A DNA stretch of 64,000 nucleotides from Punica granatum (GCF_007655135.1 NC_045130.1:29818605-29882604), one strand, 5' to 3'. Counted from the stretch's first letter, positions 1 to 12,100 are shown. Numbers and translations: made by a program. Notes: generated by a model from the sequence alone, not told the origin.

Positions 1-1742
1 GGCTGAGGAGTTCTCGAAGCCGGAGGCCTGTATTGCGGGGTCTGAGGAGGAGCAGAAACATAATTATGGGCGTATTGCTGCGGGACCGGCAATGGCAAGG
101 AAGCCGGTGGGGCGGAATAGTAAGCTTGCTGCACTGGGGGTTGTTGTTGATAATGTATCGAAGGTGGAGCATATGCTTGAGTGGCTGGTGGTGCGGGCGT
201 GTAGCTTATAGAATATTGCTGGGGGGCCTGGCGCCCTGAGTTGACAGCATTGACGGACGTGTCCTTCCCTCTCCTGCTTCCCGTTGTCCCAGTGGCGGCC
301 CTCTTCGAGGACTCTCCTTCCTTTTTTTCGGCCGGACTTTCTATCTTGCCGAGCTTAATGCCGATGTCGAGCTTCTTTCCGGCGTCGATAAGGTTAGAGA
401 ATGAAGACGTGTGGGCCAACAAGTGCAAGTAGTAGGCCCCTTTAAGAGTGGAGTGGAATAATTGGATCTGCTGTGCCTCACTGATCGGAGGGACGTGCTT
501 CGCCGCTCTAGCTCGCCACTTCACTGCATAGGCCTCGAAGCCCTAGTCCTCGGTCATCTCCATCGTGCTGAGTTTCAGCAGAGTCGGGGGCGTCTCCGCA
601 CAATACCTGTACTGGTCGATGAATTTGTTTGAGAGGTCTGCCCACGTGGGGATATTTGCAGCTTTCAGTGACATGTACCAATCCAGAGCCGCTCCTGCCA
701 AACTATCTTGGAACGTATGGATGACAAACTCTTCGTAGTCCCAGTACTGCAGCATTTTTCCCCGGTAGTGACGGAGATGGTGACGAGGGTCGGTCGTGCC
801 GTAGTACCTCTGGAATTCAGGCATCTTAATCTTTGGGGGTAGCTGCATGCTTGGGAAAAGACTCCAATCGCTGTCGCCGGCATCGAGGCGGGAGCCGCCT
901 GATTGTAGGGCTCGGATATTCTCTTCCAACTTCTTCAATCTCTGTTCTTGTTCAGTCTCCGTTTCCGGGAGAAAATTTGTGGGTGGAGCTCTAGGGGCCG
1001 CGTGGTTCGGCGTGCCCGGTTCAGAGTAGGCTATATTTATGGGAGGTGGAGCTTGGTAAGAAAGGCCGATATGTGGTTGTGGAGCTTGGTACGGGGGAGG
1101 TTCAGCAGTGTGAGTAGGAGCCTGGGCCGTTGTAGGCAGAAAAATGATCGGGGGTGGGACAGCGGAAGTTTGAGCTGGGACCGATACAGAGACTGGAACC
1201 GGAACTGACGTGGAGATCGGTGGAGGTACTAGCATAGGCGGTTCCAACATTGTCGCTGAAGCCGGTGGTGTTGGAAGATTGTTAACCGGATGGGCTGCCG
1301 GCACATTCACTATCGTTGGGGCAGACGTATCTCCATTATCGGGGATCAAGGTCGGCTGGGCCCATGGGCTTGGATCGACCACTGGCCCGTACCCAGGAGG
1401 TGGGGTGAAGTTCGAAGAAGCACGATTTGGGCCTTTGAGTAGGGCCATGAGCTCGGCCATATTGGTGGCCATGGTGGCAGCCAGTTGATTGACCGTGCTC
1501 TCAAGTACTGCAATACGTGCACGATCATCAGCTGCGGAAGATGGCTGTCCTCCTGAATATGCCGGGTGTGGGCCCGAAGATACAGGTGGCGGAAGATGAG
1601 TCGGGGAAGCTCCCCGATGTGCTGGTGGCACGCCTATAGGAGACACTTGTAGTGGCGGCGCATGCATAGTCGGCGCTTGAGAATGAATTGGGGTGATAGG
1701 CGTATCTTCCTCAAAGACAGCTAATTGATTTTCTTCTGCCAT
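1..1742 (-). pseudogene. gag: gag of Ogre/Tat-type Ty3/gypsy element, broken by one stop codon, 3' part outside window
   Basis: This is the capsid (Gag) frame of the LTR retrotransposon filling the left edge. The ATG is at 1742-1740. The first half is rich in Pro and Gln. The second half holds the retrotransposon gag domain, with motifs such as DPRHHLRHY, MLQYW, FQDSLAGAALDWYMSL and KFIDQYRYCAETPPTLL. An in-frame TAG at 545-543 ends the open frame after 399 codons. The same frame stays open from there to base 1 and keeps gag-like sequence (EAYAVKWRARAAKH, LFHSTLKGAYY) and a Pro/Gln-rich tail. The break is therefore a single nonsense change, probably CAG to TAG. Protease and polymerase would lie left of the window. 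The family assignment is firm. Whether the copy is dead depends only on this stop, as far as the window shows. Confidence 0.88.
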
Positions 1743-2041
1743 TCTTTGCTGGAAACGAGTGGGATATCGATGAGGTGCCGCCAGTTGTTAACACCTAAAT
1801 TCCATAAGTGCGTGAGTAAAGATTCTCTTTAAAATGAATAAGGTATTGAATAAAAGAGGAGATGCATGAAATGCATGAAATTTGAAAACTAATGCCGCCA
1901 TTTGTATTGACTCCGAACGATCCAAAAATACAATGCAAATTTAAAAGAAATAGTCCTAAATCGATCTTCCACCACGTCCGGGAACCAAGTAACCATCGCC
2001 GTGGAAAGCCCTAGTTCGAGGGTCTAGCGGGGGTGTCTATC
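1743..2041 (-). other. spacer between ORF1 and gag
   Basis: This is about 300 bp of non-coding sequence between the upstream ORF and gag of the element. I see no coding frame or clear motif in it. Confidence 0.5.
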
Positions 2042-3532
2042 CTAGGGTGTATATGGACCTCCGCGGGCCCTTTTCCTAGACCTCTCCAAAGCGGCGTTTA
2101 CTCGTGTCAATTCCTGATCGCACCTCTGTAGCTCGGCACGGGTTTGGGCGAGCTCTCTCTGTAGTTGGCGCTGATCAACAAGCTGCTCGTCCTTCTCTGC
2201 GACTTCTCGACGAAGATGATCTCTTTCAGCTCTGAGATGAGTGAGCTCGGTTTGGATGGACATATTTGGAGTGGGAGTTGCGCCGGGTGACCTGCCATCT
2301 TCGACTCGCGGAGAGTTGACGAGATCCTCGTGTGCTGCTGGACCCCATCGGTAGAAGCGAATGATGTATTCTTCTGTAGCCTGGAAATCCCGCTCATCAA
2401 GGGTCGGATGCTCGGGGAAGTATGGACACTCGGTAATCACAGTTCGCCACGCATCCAGGACCTGTTCAATGTTACTTTGGCGATCTGCGGGTGTCTGATC
2501 CTCCCGCCAAGTATGTTCAAATCTAGTTCGCGCCGTATCCTCGGGGACTGTCTGTAAGCCACCGAGCTGCCTCACTACTTGCGCCGGAAAATAAGTGGTG
2601 GACCCCGCATGACTCATGAGTGGGACTCCATAAAAATCAGGACACCTAAGGGCCATGGGTCCGAGTGGCATCCACACGGCACGCCACTTGAAGCCCCTAG
2701 GTGCTATTTCACAAAAAATTTTGATCCACTCAGAGACCTTGCGTTCTTCCACACGCAGGAGGGGTAGCAATCGAGAAATAATTGACTCCGGACCATTAAA
2801 ATACATAATCGAGCGCAACAGACGCAGAGGGTTTGCGTGACTCTGAAGCCAAATTTGTAAAAGTATAGGTGATCCTCTTATCCTTCGGTCGCATGTTCTC
2901 AAGACGCGGTCGAGGGACCGGATGGTCTCAGCCACGAGGGCTACCTCATAACCACGCCCTCCGACCACTTGGAGAACAACACTGGCCAAGGCAGCATCAA
3001 TGAGACTATGCGAGCGAGGGAATAAGAGGGTTCCAAAGATTAGCAATAGAACAGCATGACATAAATCCTTTCGAAGAAAATCCCCCCGGACCCTATGCGC
3101 TCGTGACTTAATAAAAAATAGGAGTTTCTCGATTGCAATTTCCGTGCTTTCGGAGTATGCGAGTTCAGCATTCAAATGAGTCGTGGGAACTCCGAGTAGG
3201 CGTGAGACTAGGGTTGGTCGGGTGGTGTGGAAGTTGGGCTCTACGATGCCGTGGACAACTGCGGTTCGACCGATGAGTGTTCGGTACTCCTCAATGGTTG
3301 GCGTGAACTCGGTACCCTGTATGTCGAAGACGGCACGACTTGGATTCCAGAATGCGATGGCGGCTTCGAGGAAATTCCAATCAACTTGCCGAGTAGCCAG
3401 CAAAGGGATATCCCCTATGAACGCAGAGATGTAACGGCGGTCGACTGGGCGTAATGCTCCCCATATACGAGTAATCTCCTCGAGCGGTGGCGTGACTCTG
3501 TCGAGGCGCGGGCAGGAAACCGAGCGTGACAT
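2042..3532 (-). CDS. Extra ORF1 upstream of gag, plant mobile domain/DUF7745-like with coiled-coil tail
   Basis: This intact 496-codon frame starts at ATG 3532-3530 and precedes gag in the same element. Ogre elements are known for such an additional ORF1. Residues 1 to about 385 resemble the plant mobile domain / DUF7745 group seen in transposons and in host MAIL1/MAIN-like proteins. Visible motifs are EITRIWGALRPVDRRYI, AIAFWNPSRAVFDIQGTEFTPTIEEY, DAALASVVLQVVGG, LLQIWLQSH and FKWRAVWMPLGPMALRCPDF. Residues about 425-480 form a heptad-rich, charged coiled coil (LTHLRAERDHLRREVAEKDE), followed by a basic end (RSRKRARGG) that could be a nuclear signal. The function of ORF1 proteins in these elements is not established. 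Unlike gag in this copy, the frame is unbroken. The domain name is from memory of the family and was not searched. Confidence 0.75.
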   Translation of the reverse strand: MSRSVSCPRLDRVTPPLEEITRIWGALRPVDRRYISAFIGDIPLLATRQVDWNFLEAAIAFWNPSRAVFDIQGTEFTPTIEEYRTLIGRTAVVHGIVEPNFHTTRPTLVSRLLGVPTTHLNAELAYSESTEIAIEKLLFFIKSRAHRVRGDFLRKDLCHAVLLLIFGTLLFPRSHSLIDAALASVVLQVVGGRGYEVALVAETIRSLDRVLRTCDRRIRGSPILLQIWLQSHANPLRLLRSIMYFNGPESIISRLLPLLRVEERKVSEWIKIFCEIAPRGFKWRAVWMPLGPMALRCPDFYGVPLMSHAGSTTYFPAQVVRQLGGLQTVPEDTARTRFEHTWREDQTPADRQSNIEQVLDAWRTVITECPYFPEHPTLDERDFQATEEYIIRFYRWGPAAHEDLVNSPRVEDGRSPGATPTPNMSIQTELTHLRAERDHLRREVAEKDEQLVDQRQLQRELAQTRAELQRCDQELTRVNAALERSRKRARGGPYTP

Positions 3533-4097
3533 CCCTTACCAAGATGAAAGGAAGATCGATTTAAGACTAGTCAATACAAATGACACCCTAATTTTGAAAT
3601 TGGATGATGCATGTATGCATGAAATAAAAATGCCCACGGCTTAATGACTATTATACATCGCACATCTCTCTCAAGAACAGAAAAAAAAATTCAAATTGGC
3701 GCGCAGGCCGACTCAAGGACTATTGTTGAAGTCGCGTTGGAGGATGGCGTGGAGCTCCTGCAGAATGCATGGTTTTGGCACTACAGGGACCGTGCTACGT
3801 AAGGATAGGGGCTCCCGACTCAAGGGTGTCAATTCCTTGAAATCGAGCGGGGATCTTTGGGGGCCTAATCGACGGTCCAACCGTGCGACGTACCTTTACT
3901 CGGAACCCCTATCTAACCTGTGTTTCCTAAAATCGGTCGTGGGACGCGACCCGTAGGTACTTAGAAGCTAGTATGATTATGCAATGCGTGTGTGGGAAAT
4001 AAAAAATGCATAAAGTAGATAAGCGAAAAATTACAGAAAGCGATAAATAAACAAGCAAACAAAGCAAGCGGAAACGAGCCCGAACCCTCTAAGTGGT
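3533..4097 (-). other. 5' leader of the Ogre-type element
   Basis: This is the untranslated leader between the primer binding site and ORF1. It has no convincing frame. It probably carries packaging and translation signals, which cannot be recognised by eye. Confidence 0.55.
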
Positions 4098-4114
4098 CCC
4101 CAGTGGAGTCGCCA
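4098..4114 (-). other. Primer binding site, tRNA-Arg type
   Basis: On the plus strand the sequence is CCCCAGTGGAGTCGCCA. This equals the 3' end, with CCA, of plant tRNA-Arg(ACG) as I remember it. On the minus strand it therefore pairs with that tRNA three bases inside the LTR edge. A tRNA-Arg primer is a known hallmark of Ogre elements. Confidence 0.85.
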
Positions 4115-4117
4115 AGC

Positions 4118-7100
4118 TGTGCGCACCCGAATTTCGTCTCGTCGGGGCACGCATGCGCGCGCCTAAATGCAACGCGGCTTGGGAGTATCCACCTTCCCGG
4201 GGACGCGCGACGGACGCACGTGAGAAGGAGTCGCCACTTGCCATTTTATGACCCGAGGGTCGAGGGCCGACAAGTTACCCAGGTCTAGGGGTACGGAGTA
4301 CACCTAATTGCTAAGGCATATGGTCTGCGAAACCCAAGGTTCCGAATTCGGGGATTCTGTTACATGCGAGCCTATATCTCGCATGCCCTATCGGTACTCT
4401 AGCTTGTCTAGGCTTGCCATTTTATTTAATTACCGCTTAATTAAGTTCCGCTCATCTTACGCGTTTTGACACCGTAAATTCGAAGAAACACTCCGACCGT
4501 CTGCTCTCCGACCGGGATTCTTACATGAATAAACATACAACATAAATCCTCACATTGTTCTCTCAAATAAATAAAATACAAATTATAACAATTGGATCCC
4601 GGTCGGTTCGCATTCGGTTATTATTTCACTCGTGCTCACCGTGTAGTTTGAAAAGACTGAAATTGAAATTAAAGTGCGCACTCGGTGTATAAGGGCATTG
4701 GACCCCGTGATCGTCGGTTATGGGCGTTGGACCCAGTGTGAATCGGCACCTAAAGGATCGGGCTCGATCCGCATAACAATCAAGTGCAAAAGATGTAACA
4801 AGCAAGCTCAAATAAACAATCAATGGGGTTTTGTTATCACCAAATTTACGTGGATTAATTGATTATTAACCGAGGAATCTTGGCATACAAATCCTACCCT
4901 AAAAACAAGCAAAAGGCAAGACGGGAATGGCATGTAGCATTCAGCATCATTTATCGGACCTGACAGACTGTATGTGTCCGTGATCAAGTCTCGAATGTGT
5001 GGGTTGATTTTAAATTGTTATGTATCGCGACACTTTGATTATGATAAGTTATTATAGAATGTGGATTTTGACGCGAGAATCCTACAACCTAGTGCCTAGC
5101 CCGCTATCCCCATTATGTTTTCTATGAGGCCGAGTATGCGATTAAGTCAAATTTTGGTATCTTAAACCGTTATTCCCGATCTAACTACCCAAGATCATGC
5201 ATAGATAACAATAAATTGTAAATACGCCTTTTTTTGCCTTTGTATAGAAAATTTATTTTTGAAAAGAGAGAGACTGCGCAATGCGGGCCACCTCGGCCTG
5301 TGACCGGCGTTGACTGATTCCCTGATTCTTCTAGGGTTATGCGAGAACCCCAAAAAGTCAAAGAAACGGTCAATCTATCCGGAAGTGATCTAAAAAGAAC
5401 TTCCACACCCCGACTTGAGTTACCTAAAATTAGGAGGCCTCGAGTCAAAACATGCAAGTTCTTCCCAGACGTCCATGTCACATCGGATCACGAGTCTCAG
5501 ATTTTAGTATGAAATTTGCGAATTTTGAAAAGAAGGCGTCAACACGTATTTGCAATTTATCGACGCGTATTTCCGATTAATTACCAATTCGTGCAAAATT
5601 ATTAAGGTCGAGTGAATTAATTAGTCAAATGAACGTCCCGTTTACCCGATTGGTGAAATCATTAAGTTTAATTAAAATCTGCTGAATGCTTTATTTTATT
5701 TTTTGGGTTTCGAGCTGTCGAAACGATCAATAATAGATCGCCCGATAAACTCTAATTTCCAGTCATCTCGAAAAATTTGCATAAAGATCGAACAACATAA
5801 TGTAGAATAAGAAGGACTAATAAAGTAACAGAAAAAGGTTTCAAGGACTAAACTGAAACAAATCAAAAAAATTTGGAGAATGATTTTTTTCTAAATTCTA
5901 TAAAATTTGGAGAATGTCCGGGAAAGTATAAAATGGGCTAGGGTTTATTTGAAATTAATTTTTGAAATTCAGGGCTGGTTTTAAAATGAATAAATGTTGC
6001 AGGGACTAAATTGAAACAAATTGAAACGTTTACTGGAGCGATTTTAAATTCTAAAAAATTCGGAGGATGTGCTAGAAATAATGAAATAGCCCAGAGTATG
6101 TTTGAAATGAATTTTGAAATTTAGGGCTGATTTTAAAAAAATAATAAATGTTCCAGGGACTGAATTGAAACAAATGCAAAAGTTTTCTGGAGCAGTATTT
6201 GATTCTGAAAAAAATTAGGGACGTGATGAAAATATCGAAAATGTCATGGAACTGGTTTAAAATTGATTTGGGAATTTGGGCAGGATTGAAAAATATGAAA
6301 ATTTGTTGCAGGACTAGAATGGAACAAATCAGAAAATTAGAATAATCGGATTCGGCATAATTTTGATAATCTATGCAACCAACAAGCAATTATTTCATGT
6401 CATCATCATTCAAGCAAGCATGATATTTAATATAAAGCCCTAAACATGCCGCTAAGTTGAGATTTTACCTAACCCAAAAGTTTGGGGGCGTTTCTGTAAT
6501 ATACGAAAGCTGTTGGACGAACGGGTCGGATCGGATCGGATCGGTCGGCCAGTCCGAAGGAAAAAAATCGCCCGAAAGGAGTGGGCTGGTCTGGAACAAC
6601 TCGGGCCGGACGAAGACTTGGGCTGCGGAAGGATAGATGGGCCGAGGTTGGCGGATTGGGCCGACTGGGCCGAGCCTGCAAAGGAAGAGAAATGGGCCGA
6701 GGCCCGTTAGCCGAATAGTGGCCGGGATCGGGGGGCAGCGGCGGCGCGAGGCTGGGGGCGGCGATTCGCGCCTCTGGACGTCGCGACGACGGCACGAGAG
6801 GGTGCGGGAGATAGCTCTGGGCGCCGCTTGGGCCACGCGGTGTCTGGTTTGGACTTCACCGAGGTCCAAACGGCCGGAATCGAGGGAGTTTTCGCGATTT
6901 TCCGGCGTCGGTCCCGAATCGCACCGATCTCCAAATTCTCTCAAACGAGAGCCAATTTTTCCTTTTTTTCCTCTGGGTTCCGTTCCGTCCTCGCCGAATT
7001 AGGTTTTCCCCATTTTAATTGCAATTTTCGGTCGAGATTTCAACCGATTTGGGGAGGAAATCGCGGAATCCGCGATTTCCTATTCTGGGCGGCCGGCCAG

Positions 7101-7328
7101 ATCGCGGGCAGCCGGTTGCCGCTGCCCGGCCTGCCCGGAACAGTATTTTTTTTTTTAAATTAGGGCCGGCGGGTCACGGGCAGCCGGTCAACGCTGCCCG
7201 GCCTTGCCCGGCCCTGCCCGAGATTTTTTTCTTTTCTTTCCCTTTTTTTTTTTTAAAAAAAGGTGATAAATAGAAAAATGACAATTTTGTCCCCCCTGGA
7301 GCCGATGGACCGAAATTGGGTGCTGACA
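4118..7328 (-). repeat. 5' LTR of Ogre/Tat-type retrotransposon (3.2 kb)
   Basis: The LTR reads TG...CA on both strands. Its plus-strand left edge, TGTGCGCACCCGAATTTCG, is an imperfect inverted match to its right edge, CGAAATTGGGTGCTGACA. The primer site abuts the left edge at three bases distance. The length of 3211 bp is very long and fits Ogre elements. It contains no gene. Longer open frames here are by chance, mostly in the GC-rich part at 6.5-7.2 kb. It also holds a tandem repeat of about 155 bp (5841-6330) and GATCG-type short repeats near 6524-6544. The partner LTR lies beyond the left window edge, so LTR divergence and target duplication cannot be read. Confidence 0.85.
5841..6330 (-). 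repeat. About 155-bp tandem repeat inside the LTR, about 3-4 diverged copies
   Basis: The phrase AGGGACTAAATTGAAACAAA or a near variant recurs at about 5843, 6001, 6155 and 6309, a spacing of 158, 154 and 154 bp. Between these the phrases 'gaatttggagaatg' and 'agggctgattttaaaa' also recur. The copies have drifted. Confidence 0.75.
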
Positions 7329-7524
7329 CCTCTACCTCAGCCTCTATGTTTTCCTATATAAACATTCTCGCCCTTTCTTTTGTTGTTTTTTCTTTGAACC
7401 TAGTCTTTGTGTGCTTGTTCTTAGGTTTTTGCTTCTACTGCACTTTAGGTACTATAGTGGTGTCAGCATACATTATAGAAGTTCCAACTTCAGCTTCATC
7501 ACCATGCACTATAGAAGTTCAACA

Positions 7525-8262
7525 TCATGCAGATGCATTGTTCATCTCATATTCTTCCAAACCAGGCTCAATTGCTTCAACAAATTCATCATCATCTTCA
7601 TCCCAAACTTCATCCCCACTGTCACAGTCATCACCACTGGTGGAGTCATTCCTCTATTCATCTTCATCATCTTCATATTGATCAATTACTTGTACAAGTA
7701 CCTCTTTTGCTTCTGTTTCTCTTATTTTCATTGCTTCTCGATCTGTTGCTTTTCTTTCTCTTGCTTCTTTTTCCCTTTCTTCTTTTTGTCTTGCTTCTCT
7801 TTCTGTTTCTTCCCTTTCCCTTGCTTCTCTTTCTCTTACTTCCTTTTCTCTTACTTCTCTTGCTTCTCTTTCTCTGACTTCTCTTTCTCTTGCTTCTCTT
7901 TCAACATTTGCCAAGAATTTCATTGCTTCCTTGCTAATAAGTTTCTCGGGAGTTTCTACTAGATGCTCAATGTATAAGTGCACCTCATCATATCCTTTTA
8001 CATTAGCTACGAGGTTTGTTGAATCATTATCATCTTTTAACTCTTCAAGCCCAAACTCCATCATCATTCAAGGGATGGCATACCAACAACTGGAAGGTTT
8101 GCTCTTGTAGTGATCATCTAACATGTTCATGATCGCAATTGCAGACAAGAAATCTGTATCTACATGTTCTAAAACGTCTATCTCACTACCAACATGGTTA
8201 TGTTTGTTATCATGAAACTTTCCTCCATGATGTAAAATCAGATCCACGTAATGTCATTCCAT
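7525..8262 (-). pseudogene. Fossil N-terminal part of a MuDR-like (MULE) transposase, PB1-like region
   Basis: Read on the minus strand from ATG 8262, one frame resembles the N-terminal PB1-like region of plant MuDR transposases. It shows HYVDLILHHGGKF, SEIDVLEHVDTDFLSAI and WYAIP, then MEFGLEELKDDND and GYDEVHLYIEHL. After this comes an Arg/Glu repeat stretch (EREAREREVREREAR type) and an acidic segment. The frame is interrupted by TGA soon after the start, by TGA at about 8070-8068 (after WYAIP) and by TAG at 7656-7654. The acidic coding-like sequence continues past that stop to about 7525. No catalytic (DDE) or zinc-knuckle region is present, so it is a decayed fragment. The Ogre LTR ends about 200 bp further along and may have cut the rest away. 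Confidence 0.65.
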
Positions 8263-9107
8263 TATGAGACCACAAACCAACGAAAGAGGAACCATCATGC
8301 ACAGATAAAAAAAATATAAAAAATCAAACTTTATTAGATTCTCTACCACATTAACCACCAAAAGACAAAAGACAACCAACCCGAGACCGCATTAAACAAT
8401 GCATGAAAGGGACAAGTAGGGGACCACAAAATCGACTGTGGGAGTAATAAATAACCGTTACCTACCTGGAGTCCAATTTTTTGAAACGTCCGCGAGGACC
8501 ACGACCAGCTTCTATCACTAGAGAACACTAAAATCCTCTTCGATCTTCTTGTTCTAAACGCTAAAAGAAAACAAACTTCATTGAACAGAGAAATTGATGT
8601 GCCCTGCTCGCTCTCACTTCAGTGTCTACTCTGAAATATGAAAATCCCGCCCAACAATCGCATCATTTCCCGCTTTCGATCTTAAGAAGCTTAACGAAGA
8701 CAGATAGACACGTCATAAAGCCAGGTCATAAGGAGAAACAATATTACAAGCCACGTTAGATGTTTCCGTTTGATTTTTTACGGAGCATGGACGGAGGGTC
8801 ATTGTTGAAGTAATTTTTAACTATCCGGGTTCAGTTTGATATAACAAATACCTCAAGGGCAATTTGAGTCAATATTCATCTTGTATTTTTGCTAATTCTC
8901 TCTTTGAAGTATCTCCCGGGTAACCCGTCTCACTTTTAACCGGTTCAAGTGCTGACCAGCAGGGGGCCAGTGGTGAAACATAGGTGGAATCGAAATCCGA
9001 AGGTCTCCCTTCCAGAAGTCAACCAATGTGGCCAGCCATATGACGTCCCGGCCTGGCCAAAAGCCTTCCCCCGTCCTAATCCCCAATTCCTCAGCGCTTT
9101 CGCGACA
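8263..9107 (+). promoter_or_regulatory. Intergenic region and promoter/5' UTR of the sphingosine kinase gene
   Basis: No gene is seen. The stretch separates the transposase fossil from the kinase ATG. The last 150 bp are GC-richer and probably transcribed leader. No TATA box could be assigned with confidence. Confidence 0.4.
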
Positions 9108-12100
9108 ATGGATCAGCCCGACTCCCCGCCGGCCGCTCCGATCATCTCGGACTGGGTCCGGTTCAACGACGCCGTGACGCCCCTCACGCTCACGGCGGAC
9201 GGCAGGGTCGTCTGGGCAGAGGGCGGCCATCGGGCCCTGAGGGTCGAGAAGGAGGTGCTCGGGTTCGCGGCGGAGGGGTCCAGGATAAGGATCAAGGCCG
9301 CCGTCGACTTGGACGGGGCAGTGTGCTGCCCCGGTCCCTCCAGAGGCGGAGGAGAGGGGCTGGTCAGGAGGGAGCTGGTGTTCGAGCCCTTGTCGGGCGA
9401 GTCCCTCAGCCTCTGGTGCAAGAAGCTTCAGGATTACATGGACAATCTCGGTAATGTCTCGGCCATGGTTGAATTCTTCTCCCAATATTGTCTCTTGATT
9501 AGAATTTAGACATCTTTCTAAGGGATAGAGAAACGCTCGTAGCGTCAATCGGGGGATAAGGATAGGATTTTGTGTCCATTTAGGCGCCCGTCAGAAACCC
9601 ATGTCGGAAATTTATCTACAGGGGTCCCACATTGCAGTTTTGAACAGATGAGTGAAGCTGTGGATGGAGGCATTTATTGATGATAGAACCTGTTGATTAG
9701 AATTTAGACATCTTTCTTGGGATAGAGAAACGCTCGAACCGTCAATCGGGGGATAAGGATAGGATTTTGTGTCCATTTAGGGGCCCGTCAGAAACTCATG
9801 TCGGAAATTTATCTACAGTGGTCGCATATTGCAGTTTTGAACAGATGAGTGAAGCCGTGGATGGAAAGCATTTATTGATGATAGAATCTATTTTTGTGAT
9901 CATCTACTATCAATCAAAATCGAATTTTTTGTGCTTCTTCGGTATGTTTTTCAAGCTGAAAAGCTGCGGTTGAATTAGTTGTAAATCTTCAATAGAGAAT
10001 TTATTTGTGGAAGTTATGTGTACTATTCGTTTTGGGGAGATTAGTTACCAGCAGGCACGAGGATCAATGTTTTTAGCTTGTTTTTGTTATAGATGGCACG
10101 TTTTTAACTGGTTTAATAAGAAATCTCAAGACTTTTTTGGGATTAATGAAAGCCCGGGATGGTGTTGGTGTACTAGATTACATTTCTTGTTTTGACTAGT
10201 TGATGGTGTCATGCTCTCCTTTCTATAGGCCGTCCAAAGAGGCTTTTTATATTCATGAACCCTTTCGGAGGGAAGAGAATGGCTCCTAAGATATTTTCAA
10301 ACGAAGTGAAGCCGCTTCTTCAAGATGCTGGCATTGAATTTGATATTCAAGGTTTGGTTTCATTGATGTGAATTTGCCAAAAGATTGCTGCCTCATTCTT
10401 TCTCTGTGATACCTTCACTAGCTGAAAGTGTTTGTCTTTTAACTCCGCAGAAACCAGATATCAGTTGCATGCCAAAGAAATTGCTCGCTCTATTGATCTA
10501 TCAAAGTACGATGGCATTGTCTGTGTGAGCGGAGATGGAATTTTGGTTGAGGTTAGTGAGTCATGCCTAGTTTACATGGAATGATGATAGAAGTGAGGAA
10601 TAACTGTTGACACCAACCAAAAACTTGATGTGTCCTGTCTTTTCAGAATTTGAATATATGTTTCTCAATGTTCATTTATGACAGATTTCATTGGTTTCTT
10701 TGATAAGTTTATAGACTTTGGTAGGTAGTGAACGGGTTGCTTGAAAGGGATGACTGGAAGGCTGCAATAAAGATGCCCCTAGGGGTGATACCTGCAGGTA
10801 TTTTTTGTGCTCTGTATTAATATCAAATTTTTAACACTATGTTGTATGATTTAGTCAAGGGCTCAAAACCCTCTGCTATAGTCATGTTTCTTTACCATTT
10901 GACTGTATTTTGTCAAGATAGTTCATATTTGATCAGTATCATTAGGGTTTAAATTTGGTTATTTGTCTTTTGATTTTAATTAAGATGACAAGAGAAGTGT
11001 TTGTCAAGTCCATAGCAGTGGTGATCAACGTTCTTCTTTATTATGACTGAAGCATTCAATCTTCCTCTCAAGATCTTCATTGGTTGGTTTATTTAGCATT
11101 TGACTAAAGACAGTGCAGGAAGTACATAAATTCACCTCCTCACGTAAGTTTACATATTGCTCGTGTAATACTTGGCCTATTTAGGTACTGGTAACGGAAT
11201 GGCGAAGTCTCTTCTCGACTCAGTTGGCTTACCCTGTAAAGCATCTTATGCTACTCTTGCCATTATTCGAGGTTTGGACTGCCTTTTCATCTTAGTGAAT
11301 TAATTTTTATAATTGCTTTTTTTTGGGGTATTCTCTAATAGTATTTTCAATTGCTCCCAGGCCACAAACGATTACTTGATGTGGCCACAATTTCACAGGA
11401 GGACAAGAAATTTTTTAGTGTTCTGATGCTTGCATGGGGTATAAGGAACTGGTTCCCCCTACACTTTCAGAAAGTTTAAATTATTTAGAAACACTAAGAG
11501 ACGTCGTTTATGAGCTCTAAAAGTTGCTCCCGTTATGCTTTTTTGTCTTCAGGCCTTATTGCAGACATCGACATTGAATCTGAGAAGTATAGGTGGATGG
11601 GAAGTGCTCGTATAGATTTCTATGTAGGTGCACAATTCTCCCACACACACACACTCTCTCTCTCTCTTCTATTTTCTTCGTCTTCACTAGGTTCGCCTTC
11701 TCTTATGAGGCTGTATAGTTTTCTGAGACTTGGATTTGGAGTGCATGGATTATCATCACATTAATCTAGTTCTGGAATTTTATTGTGTGATTGGCATTCA
11801 TGGAATATCTGTAGTCATACTTAGTCGCATGACTGTTGGGCCGCTGTCGAATTTGCATTGCTTGCTCTACTTAAAGCAAGCCATGGACACAATCCATGGT
11901 GCAATCATCTAATTTGTGAGAGGGATTAGAGTCCCAGCAGAGTTGTCTATAAGTTTTTTATCAGATAATAAGCAGGTGTAAATTATTCTCTCTTTGTTGT
12001 GTATTACAGTTTTTATGAATAATTCATGAATCTTCTAAGACGACATGCATGGTATGAGTCGTTGTTACTGTAACATTTTGCTCGTTAAAAGCATTTATCG

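Noticed and set aside
6465..7273. Several overlapping frames of 70-160 codons
   Set aside because: They lie in the GC-rich end of the Ogre LTR on both strands and show no motifs.
7411..7962. 183-residue plus-strand frame rich in Phe, Cys and Leu
   Set aside because: It is the complement of the Arg/Glu repeat in the transposase fossil. Its composition is low complexity.
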